A stretch of 64,000 nucleotides of DNA from Sphingobacterium sp. lm-10 (GTDB lineage: Bacteria; Bacteroidota; Bacteroidia; Sphingobacteriales; Sphingobacteriaceae), in NCBI RefSeq assembly GCF_023554555.1, contig NZ_JAMJWC010000002.1:186001-250000 (forward strand), in the 5' to 3' direction. Position 1 is the stretch's first letter, and each line of letters begins with the position of its first letter. A program made the position numbers and the translations under genes. The notes under the pieces are model-generated. The model ran no database searches and was not told where the DNA came from. It saw only the letters and a list, made by a program, of their open reading frames with translations. This document shows positions 1 to 7,091 of this stretch, piece by piece.

Positions 1-644
1 GGTTTAGAAAAGCCATGTCAGACATGTTTGGTTTCGATGAAAAACGTATCATAGTGGCTCCGCCAGAACGCGAAAAACATATTCCGATAACAAACCAAGA
101 TAATACATCGGATGCGCTTTACAAATTTATATACGCAGCATCTCCTAATAGTCATAAAAACTTTGAAGTGCTTTGCGAAGCGGCAGAAATTTTAGAACGT
201 CGTAGCGTTCAGAATTTTCAGATTCGTATTACTGTTAAGGGAACTGAAAATGCCTACGCCAAATGGTTATTCAAAAAGTGGGGACACCTAAAAACCTTGG
301 ATTTTGGCGGTTTTGTGGATAGAAAACACCTTTTTGATATTTATGCAGGTAGCAATTGTATGATCTTTCCTTCCAAAGTGGAAAGTTGGGGGTTGCCTAT
401 ATCCGAATTTGCGCTATGGGAAAAACCGATGCTTCTAGCGGATCTTCCCTACACACGTGAAACGGCTGCAGGAAACAAAGCTGTCTCTTTTTTCGATCCC
501 AGCGACGCAAAAGAACTGGCTATACAGATGGAAAAATTAATTAGTGGCGACGGATCTTTTCTAACATCTGTACCACAAAACCCCATAGCAGAACCCGTTG
601 CACATAGCTGGAGCGAATTATTTAAAACGTTATTACATGGATAA
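1..644 (+). CDS. Glycosyltransferase, GT4-like, 3'-terminal part
   Basis: This is the C-terminal half of a GT-B fold glycosyltransferase of the glycosyl transferases group 1 family. The reading frame is open to the window edge, so the gene almost certainly starts upstream; the first ATG (15) lies in the middle of the fold. Visible features are the linker phrase RIIVAPPE, the nucleotide-sugar binding half with YAASPNSHKNFEVL (the usual 'S.hKN' phosphate-binding loop), and the acceptor/donor motif FPSKVESWGLPISEFALWEKP, equivalent to the E-x7-E motif. It would act at the cytoplasmic face of the membrane in building an exopolysaccharide or capsule repeat. It overlaps the next glycosyltransferase by 8 bp, which suggests coupled translation. 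The sugar transferred cannot be told from sequence. Confidence 0.85.
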   Translation, partial: FRKAMSDMFGFDEKRIIVAPPEREKHIPITNQDNTSDALYKFIYAASPNSHKNFEVLCEAAEILERRSVQNFQIRITVKGTENAYAKWLFKKWGHLKTLDFGGFVDRKHLFDIYAGSNCMIFPSKVESWGLPISEFALWEKPMLLADLPYTRETAAGNKAVSFFDPSDAKELAIQMEKLISGDGSFLTSVPQNPIAEPVAHSWSELFKTLLHG

Positions 645-1779
645 AGACAGCCTTCAGGATTTTAGAGTTTTGCAGATAGGAAAATTCTATCCTATTCGCG
701 GCGGTGTAGAAAAAGTAATGTATGATCTCACGCTTGGTTTATCCAAACGAAAGATCAAATGTGATATGCTTTGTGCAAGTACAGAAAATTACGAAAACGG
801 AGATATACAGCTTAATGAATATGCTCGTGTCATTGTGGTGCCTACACAGATAAAGATCGCATCCACGATGTTAGCTCCGGCTATGCTTTCCAAGCTTCGC
901 AAGATCAAAAACCAGTACGATGTTATCCATATTCACCATCCAGACCCGATGGCCAGCCTGGCTTTGTTTATATCTGGATATCGGGGTAAAGTAGTGTTGC
1001 ATTGGCACAGTGACATTGTGAAACAGAAAAAACTGCTTATGCTGTACAAGCCATTGCAAGACTGGCTTATCAAACGCGCAGATATCATAGTAGGTACAAC
1101 GCCGACTTACGTACAGGAATCGCCTTTTTTACAGAAAGTGCAACATAAGGTTACCTATATCCCGATCGGCGTGGAGCCGCTGCAACCCAATAAGTTATTA
1201 ACTAGTTCGATACAGAAAAAATATGAAGGCAAGAAGGTGGTGTTTGCCTTAGGTCGTCTAGTCGAATACAAAGGTTATCATCATTTGATAGAAGCTATAA
1301 AATTACTGGATGAAAATTATCATCTCATAATTGGTGGCAAAGGTCCTTTAAAGGGTGAATTATTAGCATTAATTTCGAAACTGGAACTTAATAAGCGCGT
1401 TGACCTGATAAATTATATCCCCGACGAGGAGGTGCCATCCTATTACGATTTGTGTAATGTATTTTGTTTAAGTTCTACTCAAAAAACAGAAGCCTTTGCG
1501 ATAGTACAGATTGAAGCCATGTCTTTGGGAAAACCAATCGTATCCACTCATATCGAGGGTTCCGGAGTAAGCTGGGTAAATGCAGATCAAATTTCCGGTT
1601 TTGTAGTAAAAAAAGAAAACCCTATAGCACTGGCGGAAGGCATTCGACTTTTGGTGGAAGATGAAGAGACTTATCACCGCCTGAGTACTGGTGCGCGGGA
1701 GCGCTACGAAACATTATTTACCGATCAGTGCATGATCGACAAAACATTGAACGTTTACAAAAGCATTGGATTACAGTAA
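637..1779 (+). CDS. Glycosyltransferase family 4 protein
   Basis: A complete GT-B glycosyltransferase of about 380 residues. The N-terminal acceptor domain opens with QIGKFYPIRGGVEKVMYDL, the Gly-rich loop of GT4 enzymes. The C-terminal domain carries GRLVEYKGYHHLIEAI, and EAFAIVQIEAMSLGKPIVS contains the E-x7-E catalytic/donor motif. I chose the ATG at 637 rather than an upstream in-frame ATG at 598, because translation from 598 adds residues that match nothing in the family and only re-read the end of the previous gene. The start overlaps the upstream stop by 8 bp. Probable role: adding a sugar to a lipid-linked oligosaccharide that the Wza/Wzc machinery downstream would export. Substrate is unknown. 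Confidence 0.88.
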   Translation: MDKDSLQDFRVLQIGKFYPIRGGVEKVMYDLTLGLSKRKIKCDMLCASTENYENGDIQLNEYARVIVVPTQIKIASTMLAPAMLSKLRKIKNQYDVIHIHHPDPMASLALFISGYRGKVVLHWHSDIVKQKKLLMLYKPLQDWLIKRADIIVGTTPTYVQESPFLQKVQHKVTYIPIGVEPLQPNKLLTSSIQKKYEGKKVVFALGRLVEYKGYHHLIEAIKLLDENYHLIIGGKGPLKGELLALISKLELNKRVDLINYIPDEEVPSYYDLCNVFCLSSTQKTEAFAIVQIEAMSLGKPIVSTHIEGSGVSWVNADQISGFVVKKENPIALAEGIRLLVEDEETYHRLSTGARERYETLFTDQCMIDKTLNVYKSIGLQ

Positions 1780-1870
1780 AAAGCAAAGAAATGTAGTGTT
1801 TCCTTTACAAGCGTAGAGGTTTTTTGCTCTGACAATCTTTTAAAACTGTCAAATTCAACACAAAAAAGGC

Positions 1871-1878
1871 TAAATTTG
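1871..1878 (+). promoter_or_regulatory. Candidate -7 promoter element of the S24-to-Wzc operon
   Basis: TAAATTTG matches the Bacteroidota -7 consensus TAnnTTTG and lies 25 bp before the ATG of the S24/S26-like gene, in the only sizeable gap (124 bp) of the locus. A transcript from here would have a leader of roughly 20 nt and run through at least seven close-packed genes. No clear -33 TTG is seen at the expected distance, so this rests on the -7 box and position only. Confidence 0.4.
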
Positions 1879-1903
1879 CTTTTAGGATAAGTAGCTTCTG
1901 TTT

Positions 1904-2359
1904 ATGGCGCCATCATCATCAAAAACCTTTGAAAACAGTTTATTTTTCCAGCAAGTTTATGAGTATATCTGTGATGGAAAAGAAGTGGCCTTTTCTTTGC
2001 GCGGATCCAGTATGAGCCCATTCCTGAAGGAAGGGGACCTCATTACAGTGAAACCACTTACAGGAGTTAGCTTAAAGATAGGACATATTGTTTTGGCATA
2101 CTTCAAAAATGGTTATATTCTTCATCGCATCATACGTCTAGACCAAGACTATGTTTATATTGCCGGTGATGCAAATTTAGTACAAATCGAGAAAATTGAA
2201 AGAAAATCAGTGATAGGACTTCTCTGCGAAGCGAGTCGACATAAAAACAACATACCGCTATATACGCTTCGCATGTTATGCTATGCAAAACTTTGGTATT
2301 ATATGCGACCTTTCAGAAGGGTATGGGCCAAATTATTTAAACGTAAAATACACCCATGA
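1904..2359 (+). CDS. S24/S26 family peptidase-like protein
   Basis: A 151-residue protein with the signal-peptidase/LexA-type fold signature: FSLRGSSMSPFLKEGDLITV holds the Ser-Met nucleophile motif (Ser36), followed by GHIVLAYF, HRIIRL (His74) and a GDAN motif at 88-91. The His at the general-base position is like the Ser-His layout of SipW/ER-type signal peptidases rather than the Ser-Lys of LepB. Unlike LepB or SipW it has no obvious N-terminal membrane helix; the C-terminus is strongly basic and aromatic (RPFRRVWAKLFKRK) and might associate with the membrane. It heads an operon with PqqD-like, nucleotidyltransferase, ABC exporter and HPrK-like genes, and overlaps the PqqD gene by 4 bp (ATGA). 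A leader-processing role is inferred from this context only; the substrate is unknown. Confidence 0.7.
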   Translation: MAPSSSKTFENSLFFQQVYEYICDGKEVAFSLRGSSMSPFLKEGDLITVKPLTGVSLKIGHIVLAYFKNGYILHRIIRLDQDYVYIAGDANLVQIEKIERKSVIGLLCEASRHKNNIPLYTLRMLCYAKLWYYMRPFRRVWAKLFKRKIHP

Positions 2360-2634
2360 AACTAAGAAACGAACTAACATTAAGGCAAATAGGCAAAGAT
2401 TATATTATTGTAGAGCCTGGGCAGGACAAAGTCGACCTCTCAATAGTATATACATTGAACGAAACGGCTGCCTGGTTGTGGAAGGAACTATATGGGCATG
2501 AATTTTCCAAGGAAGATATGGTGGTGAAGCTATTGGGGGAATATGAAGTTTCAGAAGAGCACGCCAGAAGAGATGTCGATAAGTTATTAGAGATTTTTGT
2601 ATCACAAAAATTGCTGGACGAAAACGATAATTAA
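2356..2634 (+). CDS. PqqD family protein (RiPP recognition element)
   Basis: A 92-residue protein with the PqqD winged-helix layout: N-terminal beta strands (RQIGKDYIIVEPG), the typical VYTLNETAAWLWKEL segment (cf. 'LN.tga.iW.ll'), then a helical half with KEDMVVKLLGEYEVSEEHARRDVDKLLEIFVSQKLL. PqqD-like domains bind leader peptides of ribosomally made, modified peptides and hand them to the modifying enzymes. Stand-alone versions also occur beside HPrK-related kinases in polysaccharide loci. It overlaps the S24/S26-like gene by 4 bp and is followed 2 bp later by the nucleotidyltransferase gene. What it binds is not evident: no precursor peptide gene is seen nearby. Confidence 0.85.
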   Translation: MKLRNELTLRQIGKDYIIVEPGQDKVDLSIVYTLNETAAWLWKELYGHEFSKEDMVVKLLGEYEVSEEHARRDVDKLLEIFVSQKLLDENDN

Positions 2635-2636
2635 TA

Positions 2637-3713
2637 GTGAAAGCACGCTACGTATTTCTTACGTTATTACGCTCTGGACTTTGGAATCAGCCTGTTACTG
2701 ATTTTGAAGGTTTTCCACTATCTGCGGAACAGTGGAAAGAGCTATTTAATGTGGCCTTAAGTCATACTGTAGAAGGGCTTTTGTATCAAGGTGTTGTAAC
2801 TCTACCCGATCATCTGTTGCCTCCTCGTTCTTTGATTTTGTCATGGACAGTACGTATAGAACAAATTGAACAACGAAACCGTTGGATGGATAAACAAGTG
2901 AACAAGCACGTCGATTTTTTTTCTGCTCACAATCTATATCCTTACCTCTTAAAAGGGCAGGGAGTAGCACGTTGTTACGAAAAACCAAACGTGCGCCTAC
3001 CAGGAGATATTGATTGGTTTTTCCAGAATAAAAAAGATTATAAACTAGCCAGGGAGGTATTAACTGAGGAAGGTGTCGCGATAGCTTCTGTTCCTGGCTT
3101 TAGCACATACGCAATCTGGAATGACGTGGAAGTGGAGCTACATCGCCGGATGATTGACATACATAATCCGTTTAAAACAAAATATATTGGACAACTTTAT
3201 CAGTCTGAAGCAGATTTTGCTCAATCTATTCATTATGAGGGCTATTCTTGGTCTTTGCCTTCTCCTCTTTTAATGCATGTGTCGGTATCCATACATATAC
3301 TGAAACATCTACTGGCATATGGTATTGGATTACGTCAATTATGTGATGCCGCACGCGTCTGCTATACCCATTCGAGGGATTTAAGCCCCGCAAAATTAGT
3401 CGCGGTTTATCAGAGTTTTGGTGTGTTGAAATTTATTCATGTTTTGCACGGTGTTCTAGTAGAATACTTAGGTCTTCCAGAAGACAGACTTCCTTTTCCT
3501 CGTATCAAACACCCCTTTGTAGATACGATGATGCAAGATATTTGGACCGCTGGAAATTTTGGGTTTTCGGCTGATTCCAATGAAGAAAAAAATGGAAGTC
3601 GACACATGACTAATCCCCGCATTTGGAAGAATCTGTTAAGGTATTTACCGCTTGCCCGCATGGAGGCTATTTCGTTTCCAGTAGTACAATTTTACTCACG
3701 ATTTAGCAACTGA
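2637..3713 (+). CDS. Nucleotidyltransferase family protein (NTP_transf_5-like)
   Basis: A 358-residue protein of the family that accompanies PqqD and HPrK-like proteins in RiPP and exopolysaccharide loci (Pfam NTP_transf_5 as I recall). The recognisable core is YLLKGQGVARCYEKPNVRLPGDIDWFF: a Lys-Gly-x-Gly loop (about residues 106-109) followed by RLPGDID (120-126), where the two Asp of GDID fit the metal-binding pair of the polymerase-beta nucleotidyltransferase fold. The rest is mostly helical with no membrane segment. The start is GTG, 2 bp after the PqqD stop; no better ATG exists near it. It probably transfers a nucleotide or sugar-nucleotide-derived group to a peptide, glycan or lipid; the substrate is not known for this subgroup. 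Confidence 0.75.
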   Translation: MKARYVFLTLLRSGLWNQPVTDFEGFPLSAEQWKELFNVALSHTVEGLLYQGVVTLPDHLLPPRSLILSWTVRIEQIEQRNRWMDKQVNKHVDFFSAHNLYPYLLKGQGVARCYEKPNVRLPGDIDWFFQNKKDYKLAREVLTEEGVAIASVPGFSTYAIWNDVEVELHRRMIDIHNPFKTKYIGQLYQSEADFAQSIHYEGYSWSLPSPLLMHVSVSIHILKHLLAYGIGLRQLCDAARVCYTHSRDLSPAKLVAVYQSFGVLKFIHVLHGVLVEYLGLPEDRLPFPRIKHPFVDTMMQDIWTAGNFGFSADSNEEKNGSRHMTNPRIWKNLLRYLPLARMEAISFPVVQFYSRFSN

Positions 3714-3723
3714 TCAGGCAGCA

Positions 3724-5349
3724 ATGACCTATTCATATCAACAACATATAAGCTGGATCTGGGCCTTCACTCAAAGGTATCGCACACGGTTGTCGATATA
3801 TTTTATATTAGAACTATCAGGGATTGTCTTTTCTCTTCTTTTTGTTTACTGGTCAAAAGTTGCTATAGATCGCGCAACTGGACATGTTGACAAAGAGATA
3901 GCTCCTATATTAATTTTAATTGTTTCGGCTGTATTGGCCGGAATAATCGTTCGATCGATAAGTAGTTGGATAGATGAAAACACGCGTTTGCGAATGAGTA
4001 TTCAACTTCAAAATCAAATTACCAAAGAACAGATGCGTTCGAGCTGGAGTTCGCTCAAAAAAAGGCAAACTGGTGATCTGATGGTTCGTTTGCAGGAAGA
4101 TAATCGAGAGGTTGTACAGATGATCGGCTCATCCGGTTTATCATTTATCATCACCTTACTAAAGCTCCTTACCTCCCTGTTTTTTTTATGGAGTATGGAT
4201 CCTGTATTAGCGGCTATGATAGTATTCATTACACCTCTTTTCTTCTTTTCTAAACTCTACTTTAAAAAGATCAGAGCATTGAACCAGCAAGCGAAGGCGG
4301 CCGACAGTATGGTTGGAAATATTATACAGGAAAACCTCCGCTTTCGCATGGTTATCCGAGCACTTGGCTTGCTCTTTTATAGAGATGAGAAACTTAGAGT
4401 TGAGCAAGGGCGCCTACTTCAACTAAAAATGCGTCAAATCAATTTCAGCATATTAAGCAATACGATCGTTCGGCTCACGATGAATGCCGGATATTTGATC
4501 GCATTCATTTGGGGAGTATACCGCTTGCATCAGCAGGAGATCTCCTTTGGTACTATGACGGCTTTTCTGCAATTAGTCGGGCGTATACAGACTCCTATTT
4601 TGTCCGCCGCTGCTTTTGTACCGGCATTCGTACGATTTAGAGTATCTCTCGATCGTATTTTAGAACTCTTTGAAGGAAATAAGGAAGTTGAAGTCGCTCC
4701 TATCAAATTTTCAACTATTCAAAGAATAACTTTTGAAAATGTTTCTTTTAAGTACGAAGAGGCAAACGTTATTGATAATCTGTCTCTAGAGGTGGCTGCC
4801 GGAAAACCTTTAGCTATATTAGGAAGTAGCGGTAGAGGTAAAACCACCCTAATGCGTCTGTTACTTTCTTTGTGTAGCCCGGATAACGGTAAAATTTTCT
4901 TACAAAGCGGATTTGATCCCGCACAAGTTTTAGAGGGTAAGCACCGCAGTAATTTTGCCTTCGTCCCTCAAGGAAATTCCTTATTCACTGGCACTATAAA
5001 AGAAAATATAGTTGGCGAACTTTCAGTATCTTCATTACAGATAAATGATGCCTTAGAACTGGCTTGTGCAAGTTTTGTTCATGATTTACCACAAGGAATT
5101 CATACCTTCATAGGAGAATCTGGCTATGGCCTGTCCGAAGGACAGGCACAACGCATTGCTATAGCGAGAGCGGTTATACGTGATGTACCTGTATGGCTTT
5201 TTGATGAACCTACCTCTGCTTTAGATGAAGAAACATCAGCCCGTTTAATTGCTCAATTATTATATGAAGGAAAAAATAAAATCTTGATATTTGTAACGCA
5301 TGATTTGAAATTAGCAGAATGTTGTGATACAACGGTTTATTTGCATTAA
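3724..5349 (+). CDS. ABC transporter, fused permease/ATPase
   Basis: A 541-residue half-transporter of the exporter type. The N-terminal ~310 residues hold several membrane helices (for example IYFILELSGIVFSLLFVYW and IAPILILIVSAVLAGIIV). The nucleotide-binding domain has Walker A GSSGRGKTT (from about residue 367), signature LSEGQ (about 470), Walker B VWLFDEPTSALD and the switch His in FVTHDL. The LSEGQ signature is a mild variant of LSGGQ. There is no N-terminal C39 peptidase domain, so if it exports a peptide the leader must be removed by another protein, perhaps the S24/S26-like product. It lies 10 bp after the nucleotidyltransferase gene and 7 bp before the HPrK-like gene. It could instead export a lipid or oligosaccharide; the family alone does not decide. 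Confidence 0.9.
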   Translation: MTYSYQQHISWIWAFTQRYRTRLSIYFILELSGIVFSLLFVYWSKVAIDRATGHVDKEIAPILILIVSAVLAGIIVRSISSWIDENTRLRMSIQLQNQITKEQMRSSWSSLKKRQTGDLMVRLQEDNREVVQMIGSSGLSFIITLLKLLTSLFFLWSMDPVLAAMIVFITPLFFFSKLYFKKIRALNQQAKAADSMVGNIIQENLRFRMVIRALGLLFYRDEKLRVEQGRLLQLKMRQINFSILSNTIVRLTMNAGYLIAFIWGVYRLHQQEISFGTMTAFLQLVGRIQTPILSAAAFVPAFVRFRVSLDRILELFEGNKEVEVAPIKFSTIQRITFENVSFKYEEANVIDNLSLEVAAGKPLAILGSSGRGKTTLMRLLLSLCSPDNGKIFLQSGFDPAQVLEGKHRSNFAFVPQGNSLFTGTIKENIVGELSVSSLQINDALELACASFVHDLPQGIHTFIGESGYGLSEGQAQRIAIARAVIRDVPVWLFDEPTSALDEETSARLIAQLLYEGKNKILIFVTHDLKLAECCDTTVYLH

Positions 5350-5356
5350 CTAAAAA

Positions 5357-6280
5357 ATGAGGAACGAAATTAATCAAAACCCATCTGTACTTCAATCTTT
5401 TTACTACGCGATCGCAAATTGCACGTTGGAAGTGCATTCGGACGCGGAGATAGATCTAGACGATTTGCTTCCTAGCTTCGAAGATTTTCGAATCAAACCT
5501 GAGCACGCTCAGACGCCGATAAGCAGTATATTGATTACTAAAGAGCGCTTTGATCGGTCATCGGCCGGAGCTAAACTGCTAAGCGACATATCTATTGTTT
5601 GGGGAAATCGTTTCAAATTTTTTGAGATGCCGGATCAATACGTGACTACGATTATGAGTGCACATTCTCCTGGTACCTGGTTTATGACCAGTACAAAGGA
5701 TTTTTCGCAATCAACCATTCATTGGGTGTATGATTCTGTAGCACCAAAAGAACTGATAAGTTGGCTATTAATGGTCACCTTTGCTCAATCGGCTTTGCTA
5801 CATAAAACAATTTTGATCCATGCTTCTGTCATAGAACGGAACAGTGAAGGCTATGCTTTTCTGGGCAAAAGCGGAACAGGAAAAAGTACACACAGTAATT
5901 TGTGGAAAAAACACATACCTGGTTCTAAACTTTTAAATGATGACAACCCGGCCGTGAAAATTGAAGAGGATGGTTCTGTTCGAATTTATGGAACACCTTG
6001 GAGTGGAAAAACACCCTGTTATAGAAATGTTAGTGTGGATTTGCGCGCGCTTGTGAGGCTTAAACAAGCTCCACATAATACAATGAATTGGAAATCAGGA
6101 CAATTCGCTTTTATAACATTACTACCTAGTTGTTCCGCACTACGTTGGAATCAGCACCTTTTTGCTAGCATGGCAGATTTAGTACAAGACATTGTATCTA
6201 AAGTGCCTATTGGCGAACTGGAATGTCTACCCGAAGAGGAAGCCGCGCAATTGTGTGCCTCTGAAATTAAAAACGCATAA
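5357..6280 (+). CDS. HPr kinase/phosphorylase-like P-loop protein
   Basis: A 307-residue protein whose C-terminal half resembles the catalytic domain of HPr kinase. LIHASVIERNSEGYAFLGKSGTGKSTHSNLW contains the Walker A loop (about residues 170-178) preceded by the conserved His-Ala strand; KLLNDDNPAV (195-198 DDNP) matches the catalytic Asp region; IYGTPWSGK is typical of the HPrK-related proteins found with PqqD. The N-terminal half is not the HPrK N-domain and I do not recognise it. Related kinases in lasso peptide clusters phosphorylate the precursor's C-terminal residue; others occur in EPS loci with unknown targets. No HPr or PTS gene is seen, so classical catabolite control is unlikely. 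Its start lies 7 bp after the ABC transporter stop. Confidence 0.8.
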   Translation: MRNEINQNPSVLQSFYYAIANCTLEVHSDAEIDLDDLLPSFEDFRIKPEHAQTPISSILITKERFDRSSAGAKLLSDISIVWGNRFKFFEMPDQYVTTIMSAHSPGTWFMTSTKDFSQSTIHWVYDSVAPKELISWLLMVTFAQSALLHKTILIHASVIERNSEGYAFLGKSGTGKSTHSNLWKKHIPGSKLLNDDNPAVKIEEDGSVRIYGTPWSGKTPCYRNVSVDLRALVRLKQAPHNTMNWKSGQFAFITLLPSCSALRWNQHLFASMADLVQDIVSKVPIGELECLPEEEAAQLCASEIKNA

Positions 6281-6290
6281 TCATACATTC

Positions 6291-7079
6291 ATGAAAAAAT
6301 ACCTTGTTTTTACTGCCTTAATTTCTTTGCTTTCTTTACATTCTTGTATTGTTTCCAAGAAGGTAGTATATGTGAAAGACATGCAGGAAGGTGTGGCTTA
6401 TCCAACTATAGCTGCACCTCCAATCCGTATTCAAAAGAATGATCGATTGAGCATTACAGTAAGTGCTAAAAATCCCGAATTGGCGGCTCCATTCAATTTG
6501 GATATTGGTAACTATGGAATAGACGCAGATGGGAGCCAAAGCATACGTGCTGGCCAATCCAATAATACATTCTTGGTAGATGCTGAAGGAAAAATTGACT
6601 ATCCCATTATCGGCACAATAAGTATAGAAGGTTTAACGATTGATGGTGTGCGTGACTTGATATGGGAGAATTTGGTTAATAAAAAATTAATCGCAGAGCC
6701 GATAGTCAAAGTCGAATTGATCAATGTAAAAATTACCATGATGGGAGAAGTTTCTAACATAGGAATACTAGATATTCCCGATACGCGCATTACTCTGTTA
6801 GACGCATTGGCTCGCTCAGGTGGTTTGACTGCTAATGCTGTACCGAATAAAGTGAGCGTGATCCGAGAAGAAAATGGTGTCCGGAAAATTTATATGAACG
6901 ACATTGAATCAACCAATTTATTCAATGCACCCACATTTTACTTACAACAAAATGACATCGTATATGCCCATCCAAAGGGACCCGTTCCATCAGCTAGAGA
7001 AGACAATACCTTAAGATACTTAGGTTTAGCCACTGGTTTTATTGGTATGATTATATCCATTTTGATTTTAATTCGATAG
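6291..7079 (+). CDS. Polysaccharide export outer-membrane lipoprotein (Wza-like)
   Basis: A 262-residue lipoprotein: MKKYLVFTALISLLSLHSC gives a short signal peptide with the lipobox Cys at residue 19. Then come the polysaccharide biosynthesis/export (PES) domain (IRIQKNDRLSITVSAKNPEL) and two SLBB-type segments (VDAEGKIDYPIIGTISIEG and ITMMGEVSNIGILDIPDTRI). The C-terminus ends in a hydrophobic helix (LGLATGFIGMIISILILI), as in other Bacteroidota Wza homologues. An in-frame ATG at 6192 lies inside the previous gene and gives no signal peptide, so 6291 is preferred. Wza-type proteins form the outer-membrane channel for capsule or exopolysaccharide; the partner Wzc-like kinase follows after 12 bp. 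Confidence 0.92.
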   Translation: MKKYLVFTALISLLSLHSCIVSKKVVYVKDMQEGVAYPTIAAPPIRIQKNDRLSITVSAKNPELAAPFNLDIGNYGIDADGSQSIRAGQSNNTFLVDAEGKIDYPIIGTISIEGLTIDGVRDLIWENLVNKKLIAEPIVKVELINVKITMMGEVSNIGILDIPDTRITLLDALARSGGLTANAVPNKVSVIREENGVRKIYMNDIESTNLFNAPTFYLQQNDIVYAHPKGPVPSAREDNTLRYLGLATGFIGMIISILILIR

Positions 7080-7091
7080 TCACCATTACTT

